NCBI GenBank assembly: GCA_902363555.1
Contig: CABJAM010000003.1
Coordinates: forward strand, 558,001-622,000
DNA: 64,000 bases
DNA from: Lachnospiraceae bacterium
GTDB taxonomy: Bacteria > Bacillota > Clostridia > Lachnospirales > Lachnospiraceae
Direction: 5' to 3'
The position numbers and the translations under genes were made by a program. The notes under the pieces were generated by a model. It was given only the letters and a program-made list of their open reading frames with translations, was not told where the DNA came from and did no database searches. Below are positions 32,737 to 40,944 of this stretch, in pieces. Every line of letters starts with the position of its first letter. Position 1 is the stretch's first letter.

Positions 32737-33303
32737 ATGGAAGTGACAAAAGAATTACTGGAACGTTTATGCCGGGAAATCGGCGCGAGCAATTGCGCTG
32801 TGATCGATGTGGCGGATATTGTCTTTGACGCTGATCTTCGGAAAAATTGTGAGATGAATTACTGCGGCGAGTTTGGCAGGACGTGGGTCTGCCCGCCCCA
32901 TTGCGGTGATATTGAAGAATGTATACAAAAAGCCCAGGGGTATGATAAGGCGCTGGTCATACAGACGATCTGCCCCCTGGAGGATTCCTATGATTTTGAA
33001 AGCATGGAGGCTGCAGCCGAAAACTTTCACAAAATATTTGCATGGGTAGCTGGAAAAGCCAAAGCGGAGGACCCGGACGTGCTGTGCCTTTCGGCCGGCG
33101 GCTGCCATCTGTGTAAAAAATGCGCTGTGGCCGATGATATGCCCTGCCGGAACCCTGAGGAAGCTTATCCATCCCTGGAATCCCATGGAATATATGTGTC
33201 GGACCTTGCCGCGCGGGCCGGGATGAACTATATTAACGGGAAGGATACCGTGACTTATTTTGGGGCGGTGCTTTATAATTTGTCACCAATATCTACAGTC
33301 TAA
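32737..33303 (+). CDS. DUF2284 metal-binding protein
   Basis: The 188-residue protein has the cysteine pattern of DUF2284: a cluster CGEFGRTWVCPPHCG (about 44-58), then CHLCKKCAVADDMPCRNPEEAYPS in the second half (shown in two parts: CHLCKKC and MPCRNPE). The family is predicted to bind an Fe-S cluster or zinc and is common in anaerobes. Its biochemical role is unknown. It begins 24 bases after the CARF nuclease gene, so co-transcription is likely but no functional connection is known. Confidence 0.85.
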   Translation: MEVTKELLERLCREIGASNCAVIDVADIVFDADLRKNCEMNYCGEFGRTWVCPPHCGDIEECIQKAQGYDKALVIQTICPLEDSYDFESMEAAAENFHKIFAWVAGKAKAEDPDVLCLSAGGCHLCKKCAVADDMPCRNPEEAYPSLESHGIYVSDLAARAGMNYINGKDTVTYFGAVLYNLSPISTV

Positions 33304-33319
33304 AAAGGAGGGGAGGCAT

Positions 33320-33472
33320 ATGTCATTAACTCAGGAAGATTTGTTGGCAATGTCAAATTTACTGGATAGTAAGATTGAGCCGCTAAAAAGGGATATCCGC
33401 CAGATACAGGTGGCGATTGAAAATGATATTTTGCCAAGACTATTAAATATCGAATCTTGTTATACAAATTAA
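33320..33472 (+). CDS. small hypothetical coiled-coil protein
   Basis: The 50-residue protein (MSLTQEDLLAMSNLLDSKIE at the start, then a basic helix with RRDI-like spacing and VAIENDILPRLLNIESCY) is probably a short coiled coil. Similar Clostridia proteins of this type run longer; this copy may be a shortened form. GGAGGGGAGG at 33307-33316 supports the start. A terminator follows 15 bases downstream. Confidence 0.55.
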   Translation: MSLTQEDLLAMSNLLDSKIEPLKRDIRQIQVAIENDILPRLLNIESCYTN

Positions 33473-33486
33473 ATTTATGCATATTG

Positions 33487-33534
33487 GGGAGCCAAATTCA
33501 ATTATTATACAATGGATTTGGCTCCCTATTTTTT
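33487..33534 (+). terminator. rho-independent terminator
   Basis: GGGAGCCAAAT (33487-33497) pairs with ATTTGGCTCCC near 33516-33526, followed by TATTTTTTG. It ends the YkgJ/CARF/DUF2284 group. Confidence 0.85.
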
Positions 33535-33588
33535 GCGATTGCCACCATTTTAGGGGCGGGGATTGGCCTCCGGCTTATATATTTGGGG

Positions 33589-33617
33589 TGGAAAAACTTC
33601 GGATTTTAAGATATAAT
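33589..33617 (+). promoter_or_regulatory. promoter of yaaA
   Basis: TGGAAA (33589-33594), 17 bases, TATAAT (33612-33617). The expected start of transcription (about 33624) is within three bases of the yaaA ATG. Confidence 0.65.
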
Positions 33618-33626
33618 AAAACCACT

Positions 33627-34400
33627 ATGAAAATAATAATATCACCAGCGAAAAAAATGAATATGGATACCGACACTCTGGCCTGTAACGGCTTACCGGT
33701 ATTCCTTGAGAGAACAGAAGAAATTAAAAACTGGATACAGGGATTGAGCTATGAGCAGCAGAAAAAGCTGTGGAGCTGCAACGATAAGATTGCTGAACTT
33801 AACCGGGAGCGTTTTAAAACAATGGCTTTGGAACGCTTCCTGACGCCGGCCCTGCTGTCCTATGAAGGGATCGCCTATCAATATATGGCGCCGTATGTCT
33901 TTGACGATGCCCAGTGGGCTTATGTCCAGGAACATCTGCGGATCTTATCCGGATTTTACGGCATATTAAAGCCGCTTGACGGCGTTGTGCCTTACCGGCT
34001 GGAGATGCAGGCGAGAGCGGCTGTGGGCGGCCATAAAAATCTCTACGATTTCTGGGGCGATTCAATTTATAAACAGTTGATTGAAGATGACAGGAATCAG
34101 TTGATCATCAATCTGGCGTCAGCCGAGTACTCGAAATGTATTGAGAAATATCTGACGGGGGATGCCCGCTATGTAACGGTTGTTTTTGGCGAATGGAAGG
34201 ATGGAAAGGTGATCCAGAAAGGAACCATGGCGAAAATGGCCCGGGGTGAGATGGTACGGTATATGGCCGGAGTACAGGCTGAGGACCTGGAACCTTTAAA
34301 GCGGTTCGACCGTCTGGGCTATGCGTGGAGTGAAGCATTGTCGGATGAAAAGACACTGGTTTTTATCAAGGACAGCGAAATCAAGCAGACAGTGGAATAA
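33627..34400 (+). CDS. yaaA: YaaA family protein (peroxide stress, UPF0246)
   Basis: The 257-residue length and opening MKIIISPAKKMNMDTD are typical of YaaA. Further markers are SYEGIAYQYM, LRILSGFYGILKPLDGVVPYRLEM (in two parts around 107-130), NLASAEYSKCI, and VKHKAKMARG-like KGTMAKMARGEMVRYM. In E. coli YaaA limits iron and oxidative damage and binds DNA. The start is fixed by the conserved N-terminus, yet no ribosome binding site precedes it and the promoter is immediately upstream, so the message may be leaderless. Confidence 0.9.
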   Translation: MKIIISPAKKMNMDTDTLACNGLPVFLERTEEIKNWIQGLSYEQQKKLWSCNDKIAELNRERFKTMALERFLTPALLSYEGIAYQYMAPYVFDDAQWAYVQEHLRILSGFYGILKPLDGVVPYRLEMQARAAVGGHKNLYDFWGDSIYKQLIEDDRNQLIINLASAEYSKCIEKYLTGDARYVTVVFGEWKDGKVIQKGTMAKMARGEMVRYMAGVQAEDLEPLKRFDRLGYAWSEALSDEKTLVFIKDSEIKQTVE

Positions 34401-34536
34401 AGCTCAGGCTGCTCCGGGTAAGGACTGATAAAGCTTAGGCTGCGTTTGCAGACAATGGAAATGCGGGCTGCTCTGGCAGCGAATGAAGTAAAGTGCAGGC
34501 TGCACCTGCATGATAAATTATGAGGAGGAATGAAAT

Positions 34537-34989
34537 ATGTTGGAAACAGGAATTAAGGCTCCGGAGTTTACATTGCCGGACCAGAATGGAAATGATGTGG
34601 CGTTGTCGGATTTCAGAGGTAAAAAGGTGATCCTGTACTTTTACAGTAAGGATAATACGGCTGGCTGCACGAAGCAGGCCTGCGGTTTTGGCGAGCTGTA
34701 TCCCCAGTTTAGCGAAAAGGGGGCGGTGGTGCTGGGCGTCAGCAAGGATACGGTGGCTTCCCATGCAAAGTTTGCACAGAAGTATCAGTTGCCATTTACG
34801 CTGCTGGCCGATCCTGAGCTTAATGTTTTACAGGCTTATGATGTTTGGAAGGAAAAAATGATGTATGGAAAGAAGGTCATGGGTGTCGTCCGCACCACAT
34901 ATCTGATCGATGAGGAGGGGATGATCGTCAAAGCCTTCGGAAAGGTGAAGGCTGCGGATAACCCGGCTCAAATGCTCGGAGAAATCTGA
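34537..34989 (+). CDS. bcp: peroxiredoxin, Bcp/PrxQ type
   Basis: The 150-residue thiol peroxidase has APEFTLPDQNG at the start, SDFRGKKVILYFYSKDNTAG and the active loop GCTKQACGFGE with peroxidatic Cys44 and resolving Cys49, the five-residue spacing typical of atypical 2-Cys PrxQ. GVSKDTVASHAKFAQKYQLPF and TYLIDEEG complete the fold. It reduces hydrogen peroxide and organic peroxides with thioredoxin as donor. GAGGAGG precedes the start; the next gene starts at its stop codon. It lies close to yaaA, another oxidative stress gene. Confidence 0.92.
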   Translation: MLETGIKAPEFTLPDQNGNDVALSDFRGKKVILYFYSKDNTAGCTKQACGFGELYPQFSEKGAVVLGVSKDTVASHAKFAQKYQLPFTLLADPELNVLQAYDVWKEKMMYGKKVMGVVRTTYLIDEEGMIVKAFGKVKAADNPAQMLGEI

Positions 34990-36308
34990 TGGGGCGGGTC
35001 AGATCCGTGGGGATTTATGCGATTATGCATTTCCTCGTGGATTTTATATGCGCTGCCGCCATGTTTTATCGGTTTATCCCTTTGGCGGATGCGCCTATTT
35101 ACATATTATTGTATAATTTCTGCGCGTTTGCCCTGCAAATGCCCCTGGGTGTCGTTATGGACCGGATACATGAGCGCAGCCGGACGGCGCCACATTCTGA
35201 AGGCGCGGACAAAAGCTGCGCTCCGGCTCTGGTTCCAACTGCGCACCGCTGCTTGTCACTATCTGAGGGTGCGGACAAAAGCCGCGGGAAATGCAGGGCG
35301 GCGGTCTTTGCAGGGGTTGGATGCGTGCTGACCGTGAGCGGGGGAATATTAGCGGTAATGGTGGATGGCGTGGTCACCGATGGAAATGCTGCGGTTCTCA
35401 AAGGGCTGGCCGCAGGCATCGTTGCTATATTGGGCCTGGGCAATGCCATGTTCCATGTGGGCGGCGGCGTGGGAACGATGTATCTTTCCGGACCGAAAAC
35501 GGTCAAAGACGGAACGATGTATATTTCCGGAACGAAAGCAGTCAAAGAGGAAAATATGTATCCTTTGGATGTGGCGGAGGACGAGCAAAAGCGAGAGTGC
35601 GTTTCTAAAACCGTGGATAACCGTCTGGCCGCTCTGGGCATTTTTGTGGCGCCGGGGGCCGTGGGGCTGTTTCTAGGCGGCCTTGCAGGAAAAGGAGCAG
35701 GTATCTTTATCTTGCTAGTGATGGCCATGGCCGTAGCACTATTAATCATCCTGGCAGTTGCAGCGGTGATGCGCGAACAGCGCCACCCGGTTTATACAGA
35801 GACGGTAAGCGAACGAAAGCATCCGATGAATACAGCGATTCTTTGCGCCTCGTGCTGCTTTTTAGTAGTGGTGCTGCGTTCTTTCGCCGGCCTGGCTATT
35901 GCGTTTCCGTGGAAAACTACCATAGCTTCCGGTCTGCTCGCTGTGGCCGCCGTGGCGGGGGGAAAGGCAGTGGGCGGATTTGCGGCCAGTCGGCTGGGCA
36001 TCCGAAGAACAGTCATTGTATCTCTGATTTTGGCAGCGCTGTTTTACGGTTTGTCCGGCCATATCCTTCCGGGGGTAATCGCCCTGTTTTTCTTTAATAT
36101 GACCATGCCGGTGACTTTATATATGCTGGCCGAAAAAATGCCGGGAAGACCGGGCCTGGCTTTTGGTATTCTTACCTTTGGGTTGTTTATCGGTTTTCTT
36201 CCGGTATATTGTGGTTGGACTCTGAATGTGGGCTTTGCCATGACCGGTGCCGGTATCAGTGCGATTTCTCTGGTGCTCCTGATTTTATGTTTGAGGAAAG
36301 AACTGTAA
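34989..36308 (+). CDS. MFS-like polytopic membrane protein with hydrophilic repeat insertions
   Basis: The 439-residue protein has about 11-12 predicted helices. Helix pairs and the PLGVVMDRIHERS loop after helices 2-3 recall the MFS motif A region, so I call it a distant major facilitator-like transporter; the family is not certain. Two cytoplasmic loops are expanded: one carries a duplicated SEGADKS segment, the other a 13-residue tandem repeat (GTMYLSGPKTVKD, then GTMYISGTKAVKE and a degenerate third). The start overlaps the bcp stop by one base. The substrate is unknown. Confidence 0.55.
   Translation: MGRVRSVGIYAIMHFLVDFICAAAMFYRFIPLADAPIYILLYNFCAFALQMPLGVVMDRIHERSRTAPHSEGADKSCAPALVPTAHRCLSLSEGADKSRGKCRAAVFAGVGCVLTVSGGILAVMVDGVVTDGNAAVLKGLAAGIVAILGLGNAMFHVGGGVGTMYLSGPKTVKDGTMYISGTKAVKEENMYPLDVAEDEQKRECVSKTVDNRLAALGIFVAPGAVGLFLGGLAGKGAGIFILLVMAMAVALLIILAVAAVMREQRHPVYTETVSERKHPMNTAILCASCCFLVVVLRSFAGLAIAFPWKTTIASGLLAVAAVAGGKAVGGFAASRLGIRRTVIVSLILAALFYGLSGHILPGVIALFFFNMTMPVTLYMLAEKMPGRPGLAFGILTFGLFIGFLPVYCGWTLNVGFAMTGAGISAISLVLLILCLRKEL
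35472..35575 (+). repeat. 39-bp in-frame tandem repeat in the MFS-like gene
   Basis: Units start at 35472 and 35511 (GGAACGATGTAT...), with a third, diverged unit after 35550. Each encodes 13 residues. A separate 25-bp direct repeat (TCTGA.GG.GCGGACAAAAGC) lies at 35196-35220 and 35262-35286 in the same gene. Confidence 0.75.
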
Positions 36309-36359
36309 TATGTCTGCGGAAAGTCTTGGATTATCGTATCAGAAGCGGGAAAGGAGCAG

Positions 36360-36725
36360 ATGATGGCCGGGTATATGATCGAGATGTTTACCGTATCTCT
36401 AATGTTGACAATCCTCATCGAAGGCGTTGTGGCGTTTCTTATGAATGTCCGAACCCTTCGTTGTCTCGTTCTTGTAGTGCTGGTCAATCTGCTGACCAAT
36501 CCGGCGGCGGTGCTGCTGGCGTGGCTTTGGAGAACCTACGCCGTGAGGATTTTTGGTGACTTTGGAAATGACCGGCTGATCTACGGTTTTGTTTTAGGTG
36601 TTATCGAGTTGTGCGTGATTGTGGTGGAGGCCCTTATTTACCGCCGGCGCATGGAGGATTTAAAACATCCGTGGCTGCTGAGTCTCTTTGCCAATGGATG
36701 TTCATTTTTAATTGGGAACCTGTGA
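36360..36725 (+). CDS. hypothetical small membrane protein
   Basis: The 121-residue protein has four hydrophobic segments (about 4-27, 30-55, 72-95 and 103-118). I do not recognise the family. A conserved-looking RIFGDFGNDRLIYGFVLG connects the last helices. GAAAGGAGC precedes a double ATG (36360 and 36363). A 9-bp inverted repeat follows (36731-36771). Confidence 0.6.
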   Translation: MMAGYMIEMFTVSLMLTILIEGVVAFLMNVRTLRCLVLVVLVNLLTNPAAVLLAWLWRTYAVRIFGDFGNDRLIYGFVLGVIELCVIVVEALIYRRRMEDLKHPWLLSLFANGCSFLIGNL

Positions 36726-36730
36726 TGATT

Positions 36731-36771
36731 CAGCCATGCGTGAACCGTTTCCTTTGCGCTGTGCATGGCTG
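36731..36771. repeat. inverted repeat at a gene junction
   Basis: CAGCCATGC (36731-36739) pairs exactly with GCATGGCTG (36763-36771). There is no T-tract, so termination is unlikely to be efficient. Confidence 0.55.
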
Positions 36772-36801
36772 GAATGACAGGAAATAATGGGAGGGGTTTA
36801 T

Positions 36802-37569
36802 ATGAAGAAAATAATTACAGCAGGTATGGTACTTTTATGTTGTCTGGCACTGGTAAATATACCCGTACGTGCAGACGTAATCTGGGAACCTGTAAATGAT
36901 TTTTACGAAGCGCACAGTGATGAATGTGAGTATATTAATCGTTACTATATTATTAATGGCTATGATGGCCAGACCGATGCTTATGAGTCACCGGTATCGG
37001 ACCGTAAGGTGACAACTCTGTCCAATGGGCAGGGTGTATGGATATATTTTTCTTATACGGATAAAAAAGGGAATAAATGGGGGCTGTATGATGATGCAAA
37101 TGGGGGCGTTGGCTGGATCCCCATGGCTTATATGTATCCAAAATATGATGGGATTTCATTTTCCGAGGATTATAAGGATAAGATCGTCAATGAGACCGGA
37201 GACATAACGGCGCTTAATTCAGGCGATTCTATATTTGTATGGCCTTACCCCGGCGCAAAAAGGCCGGATTCGCTGACGGTTCAGGAAAATCCTGTCAGCT
37301 ATGATTCTGTTTTTACAGATGAAGAAGGCGGCCGCTGGCTTCACGTGTCCTATTATTACGGGCAGAGAGCTTTTTGGGTTTACGAGGTCGATCCGTATCA
37401 TGCCAACGTGCCCATTCGTGAGATTGACCAGACCATCCCCACGCCGCCAAAGTCTATTGACAGAGAGGGTTCCGGAGTTTCCACAGGGCTGATTATTGGG
37501 CTGGTCCTGGGTGTTATCGTCCTCACCGCTGTGCTCATCCATGTGTTTTATCCAAAGAAAAAAGAGTAA
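36802..37569 (+). CDS. secreted SH3-like domain protein with C-terminal membrane anchor
   Basis: The 255-residue protein has a signal peptide (MKKIITAGMVLLCCLALV... cleavage near VRADV) and a C-terminal helix (GLIIGLVLGVIVLTAVLIHV) followed by a basic tail. Between them are two beta-rich segments of SH3-like appearance: YESPVSDRKVTTLSNGQGVWI with GGVGWIPMAYMYP, and DSIFVWPYPGAKRPDSL with GGRWLHVSYYYGQRAFWVY. Bacterial SH3 modules often bind peptidoglycan; that role is inferred. GGGAGGGG is spaced correctly from ATG 36802 and too close to nothing else. Confidence 0.65.
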   Translation: MKKIITAGMVLLCCLALVNIPVRADVIWEPVNDFYEAHSDECEYINRYYIINGYDGQTDAYESPVSDRKVTTLSNGQGVWIYFSYTDKKGNKWGLYDDANGGVGWIPMAYMYPKYDGISFSEDYKDKIVNETGDITALNSGDSIFVWPYPGAKRPDSLTVQENPVSYDSVFTDEEGGRWLHVSYYYGQRAFWVYEVDPYHANVPIREIDQTIPTPPKSIDREGSGVSTGLIIGLVLGVIVLTAVLIHVFYPKKKE

Positions 37570-37602
37570 TGAACAGTTCGATAAACGTAACCAGGAGGTG
37601 TA

Positions 37603-38673
37603 ATGATGGCAAATTTATTTGACCCCTTTCAGATGAAAGGGATTTCTATTAAGAATCGAATATGTATGCCGCCCGTGGTCTGCTATGGCTGGGCCTGTGA
37701 GGACGGTATGGTTACAGATAAAAATGTGGAGCATTATCGAGCCATAGTAAAAGGCGGCACCGGCCTTATTATCCAGGAGGCGACCTGCATCTGCCCGGAG
37801 GGGCGTATCAGCGCCGACCAACTGGGGATATGGAGCGATGCGCACATTCCCGGGCTGCACCGGATCGTGGACGCGGTCCACGGGGAGGGCGTTCCCATAT
37901 TTATCCAGATCCATCACGCCGGTGTTATTGGCGGCATGGAAAACGTGGTCTGCCCAAGTGATTATACGTGTGTGCATAAAGGCCGGGAAAAGCATGGCCG
38001 GGAATTGACGTCTGCGGAGATTCAAATAATTGAACAGCAGTTTATCGATGCGGCCCGCAGGGCTTATGCCGCAGGCTATGATGGCGTGGAGATTCACGGC
38101 TGCCACGGTTATCTGCTCTGTGAATTTATGAACCGCCGTGTAAACCGCCGCACTGATGAATACGGCCCGGATTCTATGAAGATTTTGGAGAACATACTGG
38201 ATGGCATCCGCAAAGTGACGCCACCGGAATTTGTTGTTGGTATCCGCCTGGGCCTTTTTGAACCGACCCTGGCTGACAGTATAGCTCATGCCCGCTGGCT
38301 GGATGCCCACGGGATCGATTTTATCGATGCTTCCTACGGCTTCACCTACGCCATGGACCCGGAGATGCCTGAAAATTATCCGCTGCTGGATATCCATTAT
38401 GGGGCTCAGGAAATTAAAAAGAACGTATCCGTACCGGTATTTGCAGTCAACAGTATTAAATCTGCCGCAATGGCTCAGCAGGTGCTGGACGTAACCGGTG
38501 TGGATATGGTGGATATTGGCCGGGGCATACTGGTCAACTATGATTGGGCCAATGACGCCAGGGCCGGGCGGGATACGGGCCGCTGCCTGGACTGTGCGGA
38601 ATGTATGTGGCGAATCGATACGGAAAAATGCGCCGGTAAGCGGCTTTTGAAAAAGCAGCGTGCACACGGCTGA
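37603..38673 (+). CDS. NADH:flavin oxidoreductase (Old Yellow Enzyme family)
   Basis: The 356-residue protein is an FMN-binding TIM barrel: FDPFQMKGISIKNRICMPPV at the start, GTGLIIQEATCI, VPIFIQIHHAGVIGGM with the substrate-binding His pair region, YDGVEIHGCHGYLLCEFMNRRVNRRTDEYG (split: VEIHGCHGYLL and RRTDEYG), and DIGRGILVN. The C-terminus keeps a cysteine set CLDCAECMWRIDTEKC like the [4Fe-4S] loop of dienoyl-CoA reductase-type enzymes, but the FAD/NAD domain that normally follows is absent. It ends a few bases inside the reading frame of the next gene's leader. Confidence 0.9.
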   Translation: MMANLFDPFQMKGISIKNRICMPPVVCYGWACEDGMVTDKNVEHYRAIVKGGTGLIIQEATCICPEGRISADQLGIWSDAHIPGLHRIVDAVHGEGVPIFIQIHHAGVIGGMENVVCPSDYTCVHKGREKHGRELTSAEIQIIEQQFIDAARRAYAAGYDGVEIHGCHGYLLCEFMNRRVNRRTDEYGPDSMKILENILDGIRKVTPPEFVVGIRLGLFEPTLADSIAHARWLDAHGIDFIDASYGFTYAMDPEMPENYPLLDIHYGAQEIKKNVSVPVFAVNSIKSAAMAQQVLDVTGVDMVDIGRGILVNYDWANDARAGRDTGRCLDCAECMWRIDTEKCAGKRLLKKQRAHG

Positions 38674-38692
38674 TCCATTGGAGGAAATAAAA

Positions 38693-39556
38693 ATGAGAGA
38701 GTACTACCATGTTAAAAAACTGAAGGATAATATTTACCGGATCACAAGCCTGGAGGGCGTCTACTGCGATCTGTTTGTAGGCGGTAAAAATGCGCTGTTA
38801 TGGGATACCGGTTACGGCTTCGGTGATCTGAAGTCTGTAATCCGAAAAATCACAGATAAGCCGCTGATTATCGTCAACAGCCACGGACACCTGGATCACG
38901 CCTGCGGTAACGGCCGTTTTGAGGAAGATATTTATATCCATCCGCTGGATATGGAGCTGTGTAAAGCGCATACGGCAGAGGCAGTCCGCAGACATGCCGT
39001 TAAAAACTCCCGGGAATCTGTGGATGTTCTTACGGGAAAGAGCCATAATCTTTTACCAAAAGATTTTGATGAAGCCGCTTATTACCAAATGGGCAGCGGT
39101 CATCTCTGTCCGGTCATCGAAGGGCATGTATTCGACCTGGGCGGTATCACGCTGCGGGTTATAGAAACGCCCGGGCACACACAGGGCAGCATCTCTTTAG
39201 TTTGCCAGGAAGAAAAATGGCTGTACGCCGGCGATGCCATGAATGCGTTTTTATGGCTGTTTGCCGAGGAGGCCTGCCCGTTGTCGGTTTACATCAACAC
39301 ATTGGAAAAAGCGCAGGCGCTCGGTATGGAGAAATTGATCGTTGCCCACTATCCGGACATATTGGATATCGATGTTCTTGACGCTTATATGGATTGTGCC
39401 CGCCATGTGGACTATGAAAACGGAATCCCCTTTGACAATCCCATATTGCCAGGGTATGAAGCGCGTATTTGTTCCAATTTTAAAATGACCCAGGAAAGTT
39501 TCGGTGACCCTTATAAGGCGTCGATTGTCATTTCCAAAGAAAAGATTGATTGTTAA
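38693..39556 (+). CDS. metallo-beta-lactamase fold hydrolase
   Basis: The 287-residue protein has the MBL metal motif SHGHLDHACG with His64, His66, Asp68 and His69; then ETPGHTQGS and YAGDAMNAF supply further ligands. This is a glyoxalase II/lactonase-like family of uncertain substrate. The start is ATG 38693 with GGAGG ahead of it, eight bases after the flavin oxidoreductase gene ends in a different frame. A terminator and a tandem family B repeat follow. Confidence 0.9.
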   Translation: MREYYHVKKLKDNIYRITSLEGVYCDLFVGGKNALLWDTGYGFGDLKSVIRKITDKPLIIVNSHGHLDHACGNGRFEEDIYIHPLDMELCKAHTAEAVRRHAVKNSRESVDVLTGKSHNLLPKDFDEAAYYQMGSGHLCPVIEGHVFDLGGITLRVIETPGHTQGSISLVCQEEKWLYAGDAMNAFLWLFAEEACPLSVYINTLEKAQALGMEKLIVAHYPDILDIDVLDAYMDCARHVDYENGIPFDNPILPGYEARICSNFKMTQESFGDPYKASIVISKEKIDC

Positions 39557-39586
39557 GTATCCGCGCGATTTACAGCGCATAATTGC

Positions 39587-39630
39587 TGACGCCGGCCAGA
39601 CTCGGATATGAGGATGGACCGGCGTTTTTT
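39587..39630 (+). terminator. terminator directly followed by family B repeats
   Basis: ACGCCGG (39589-39595) pairs with CCGGCGT (39619-39625), then T6. Family B begins at the next base. Confidence 0.85.
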
Positions 39631-39786
39631 GCGCGAAGCAACGAGCCATAAAAGGGAGCTCGCTCACTTTTATGGCGACTGCCGCGACATGGCGGAGCAG
39701 TGTGCGCGAAGCAACGAGCCACAAAAGGGAGCTTGCTCACTTTCATGGCGACTGCCGCAATCTGGCGGAACGGAGTGGGGCCGGAT
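39631..39786. repeat. terminator-coupled repeat, family B, two tandem copies
   Basis: Copy 1 starts at 39631 and copy 2 at 39704 (period 73). Each begins GCGCGAAGCAACGAGCCA. Copy 1 folds as GCCATAAAAG-g-GAGC-tc-GCTC-a-CTTTTATGGC, followed by CTGCCGC...GCGG.GCAG. Further copies are at 51460-51541 and, shortened, 62452-62499. Confidence 0.85.
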
Positions 39787-39902
39787 CAGAAACAATTCTT
39801 TTATTCACTTGTTTAAAAATTTCTATAAAACTATAAAAATTCCAAAAAGTTTTGTATTAATTATATTATACTTTAACCATATTACATAGGAGGTCTTGGG
39901 GA

Positions 39903-40877
39903 ATGGCAAAGACAGCTATAAATAGGATTATGGAAAAGGTCGATCGAAATGAGGATCTGACCCGGGAGGATGCATTGGAGCTTTTAAATATATCCAATGA
40001 GTCCGCAGATTTTTATTGTTTGCTGGAAAAGGCAAATTTTTTATCCCGGACGGAGTTTAAAAACAGAGGTTACATATTTGCTCAGATTGGTTTAAATAGT
40101 GCGCCATGTCCGGGAAACTGCAAATTCTGCTCTCTGGCACGCAGCAATTATACTATCGAAGCTGAGATTGAGAAAACGGAGCCGGAAATCCTTCAGGAAG
40201 CCCAAACGGCTATCGGACAGGGTATCGACGCGCTGTTTTTGATGACAACAGCAAATTATGATAACGAAAAGTTTTTGAAAATTTCCGAAAAGGTGAAGGC
40301 GCTGCTTCCGGAAGATGTGAAATTTATCGCCAATATCGGTGATTTTGACGATGTCATTGCCGGACGGTTGAAAGCTGTGGGCTTTACAGGTGTTTATCAT
40401 ATTGTCCGGCTGGGTGAAGGAACGGATACGGATCTGCCTGTGGCACAGCGGATTGCCACACTGGATGCCATTAAGGGCGCAGGACTGGAGCTGATCTACT
40501 GTGTGGAGCCTATCGGACCGGAGCATACGTATGAGCAGATGGCAGATGAAATGCTCCGAGCCAGACATTACGGCGTTGACGTTATGGCCTGCATGAAACG
40601 GGTGGGCGTACCGGGAACACCGCTGTTTGACAAGGGTGAGATCACCGACCTGGAGCTGACAAAGATCGTGGCTGCGGCCCGCCTTGTGACCCGGCCGAAA
40701 ACATCGATGAACGTCCATGAGCCGAAAGCTATGGCGTTGCTGGCCGGAGTGAATCAGCTCTATGCGGAAATCGGCGTCAATCCCAGAGACTGTGCGGTAG
40801 AGACAAGCGATAATCGTGGATTTTCCATTGCCAATGTGCGGGAAATGCTCCGACAGGCGAATTACATAACAAAATAA
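39903..40877 (+). CDS. BioB-like radical SAM enzyme
   Basis: The 324-residue protein has the radical SAM cluster CPGNCKFCSL (Cys69, Cys73, Cys76 in CxxxCxxC form), and EDALELLNI near 22-30 like the BioB/HydE/PylB family N-terminus. FLMTTANYD, CVEPIGPEHTYEQMADE and MNVHEPKAMALLAG-like segments follow the BioB-type barrel. It is not in a biotin operon: the neighbours are an MtaA-like protein and a CobW GTPase, so a rearrangement or methylthiolation-type reaction is possible. Between it and the next gene lies a family C palindrome. The start follows AGGAGG. Confidence 0.85.
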   Translation: MAKTAINRIMEKVDRNEDLTREDALELLNISNESADFYCLLEKANFLSRTEFKNRGYIFAQIGLNSAPCPGNCKFCSLARSNYTIEAEIEKTEPEILQEAQTAIGQGIDALFLMTTANYDNEKFLKISEKVKALLPEDVKFIANIGDFDDVIAGRLKAVGFTGVYHIVRLGEGTDTDLPVAQRIATLDAIKGAGLELIYCVEPIGPEHTYEQMADEMLRARHYGVDVMACMKRVGVPGTPLFDKGEITDLELTKIVAAARLVTRPKTSMNVHEPKAMALLAGVNQLYAEIGVNPRDCAVETSDNRGFSIANVREMLRQANYITK

Positions 40878-40882
40878 AACAC

Positions 40883-40908
40883 AACAGTTCAGAGAAACGA
40901 ACTGTTAC
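40883..40908. repeat. family C palindrome
   Basis: AACAGTTC (40883-40890) and GAACTGTTAC (40899-40908) are exact complements over eight bases, in the spacer between the radical SAM and MtaA-like genes. Confidence 0.6.
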
Positions 40909-40944
40909 AATAAATCATTTATTATGAAAGGATGGTAAATTATT

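Larger units (their letters stand above)
39557..39902. other. gene-free spacer of 346 bases
   Basis: It holds the terminator at 39587-39630, two tandem family B repeats (39631-39786), and an AT-rich stretch ahead of the radical SAM gene with its ribosome binding site AGGAGG. I see no coding frame. Confidence 0.7.

Noticed and set aside
37615..38667. Antisense open frame (about 350 codons) opposite the Old Yellow Enzyme gene
   Set aside because: The plus-strand frame is a complete flavin oxidoreductase; the minus frame has no domain or ribosome binding site.
39631..39786. Family B tandem copies as a CRISPR-like array
   Set aside because: The period is 73 bases with the whole unit repeated rather than repeat plus unique spacer; only two units occur in tandem.
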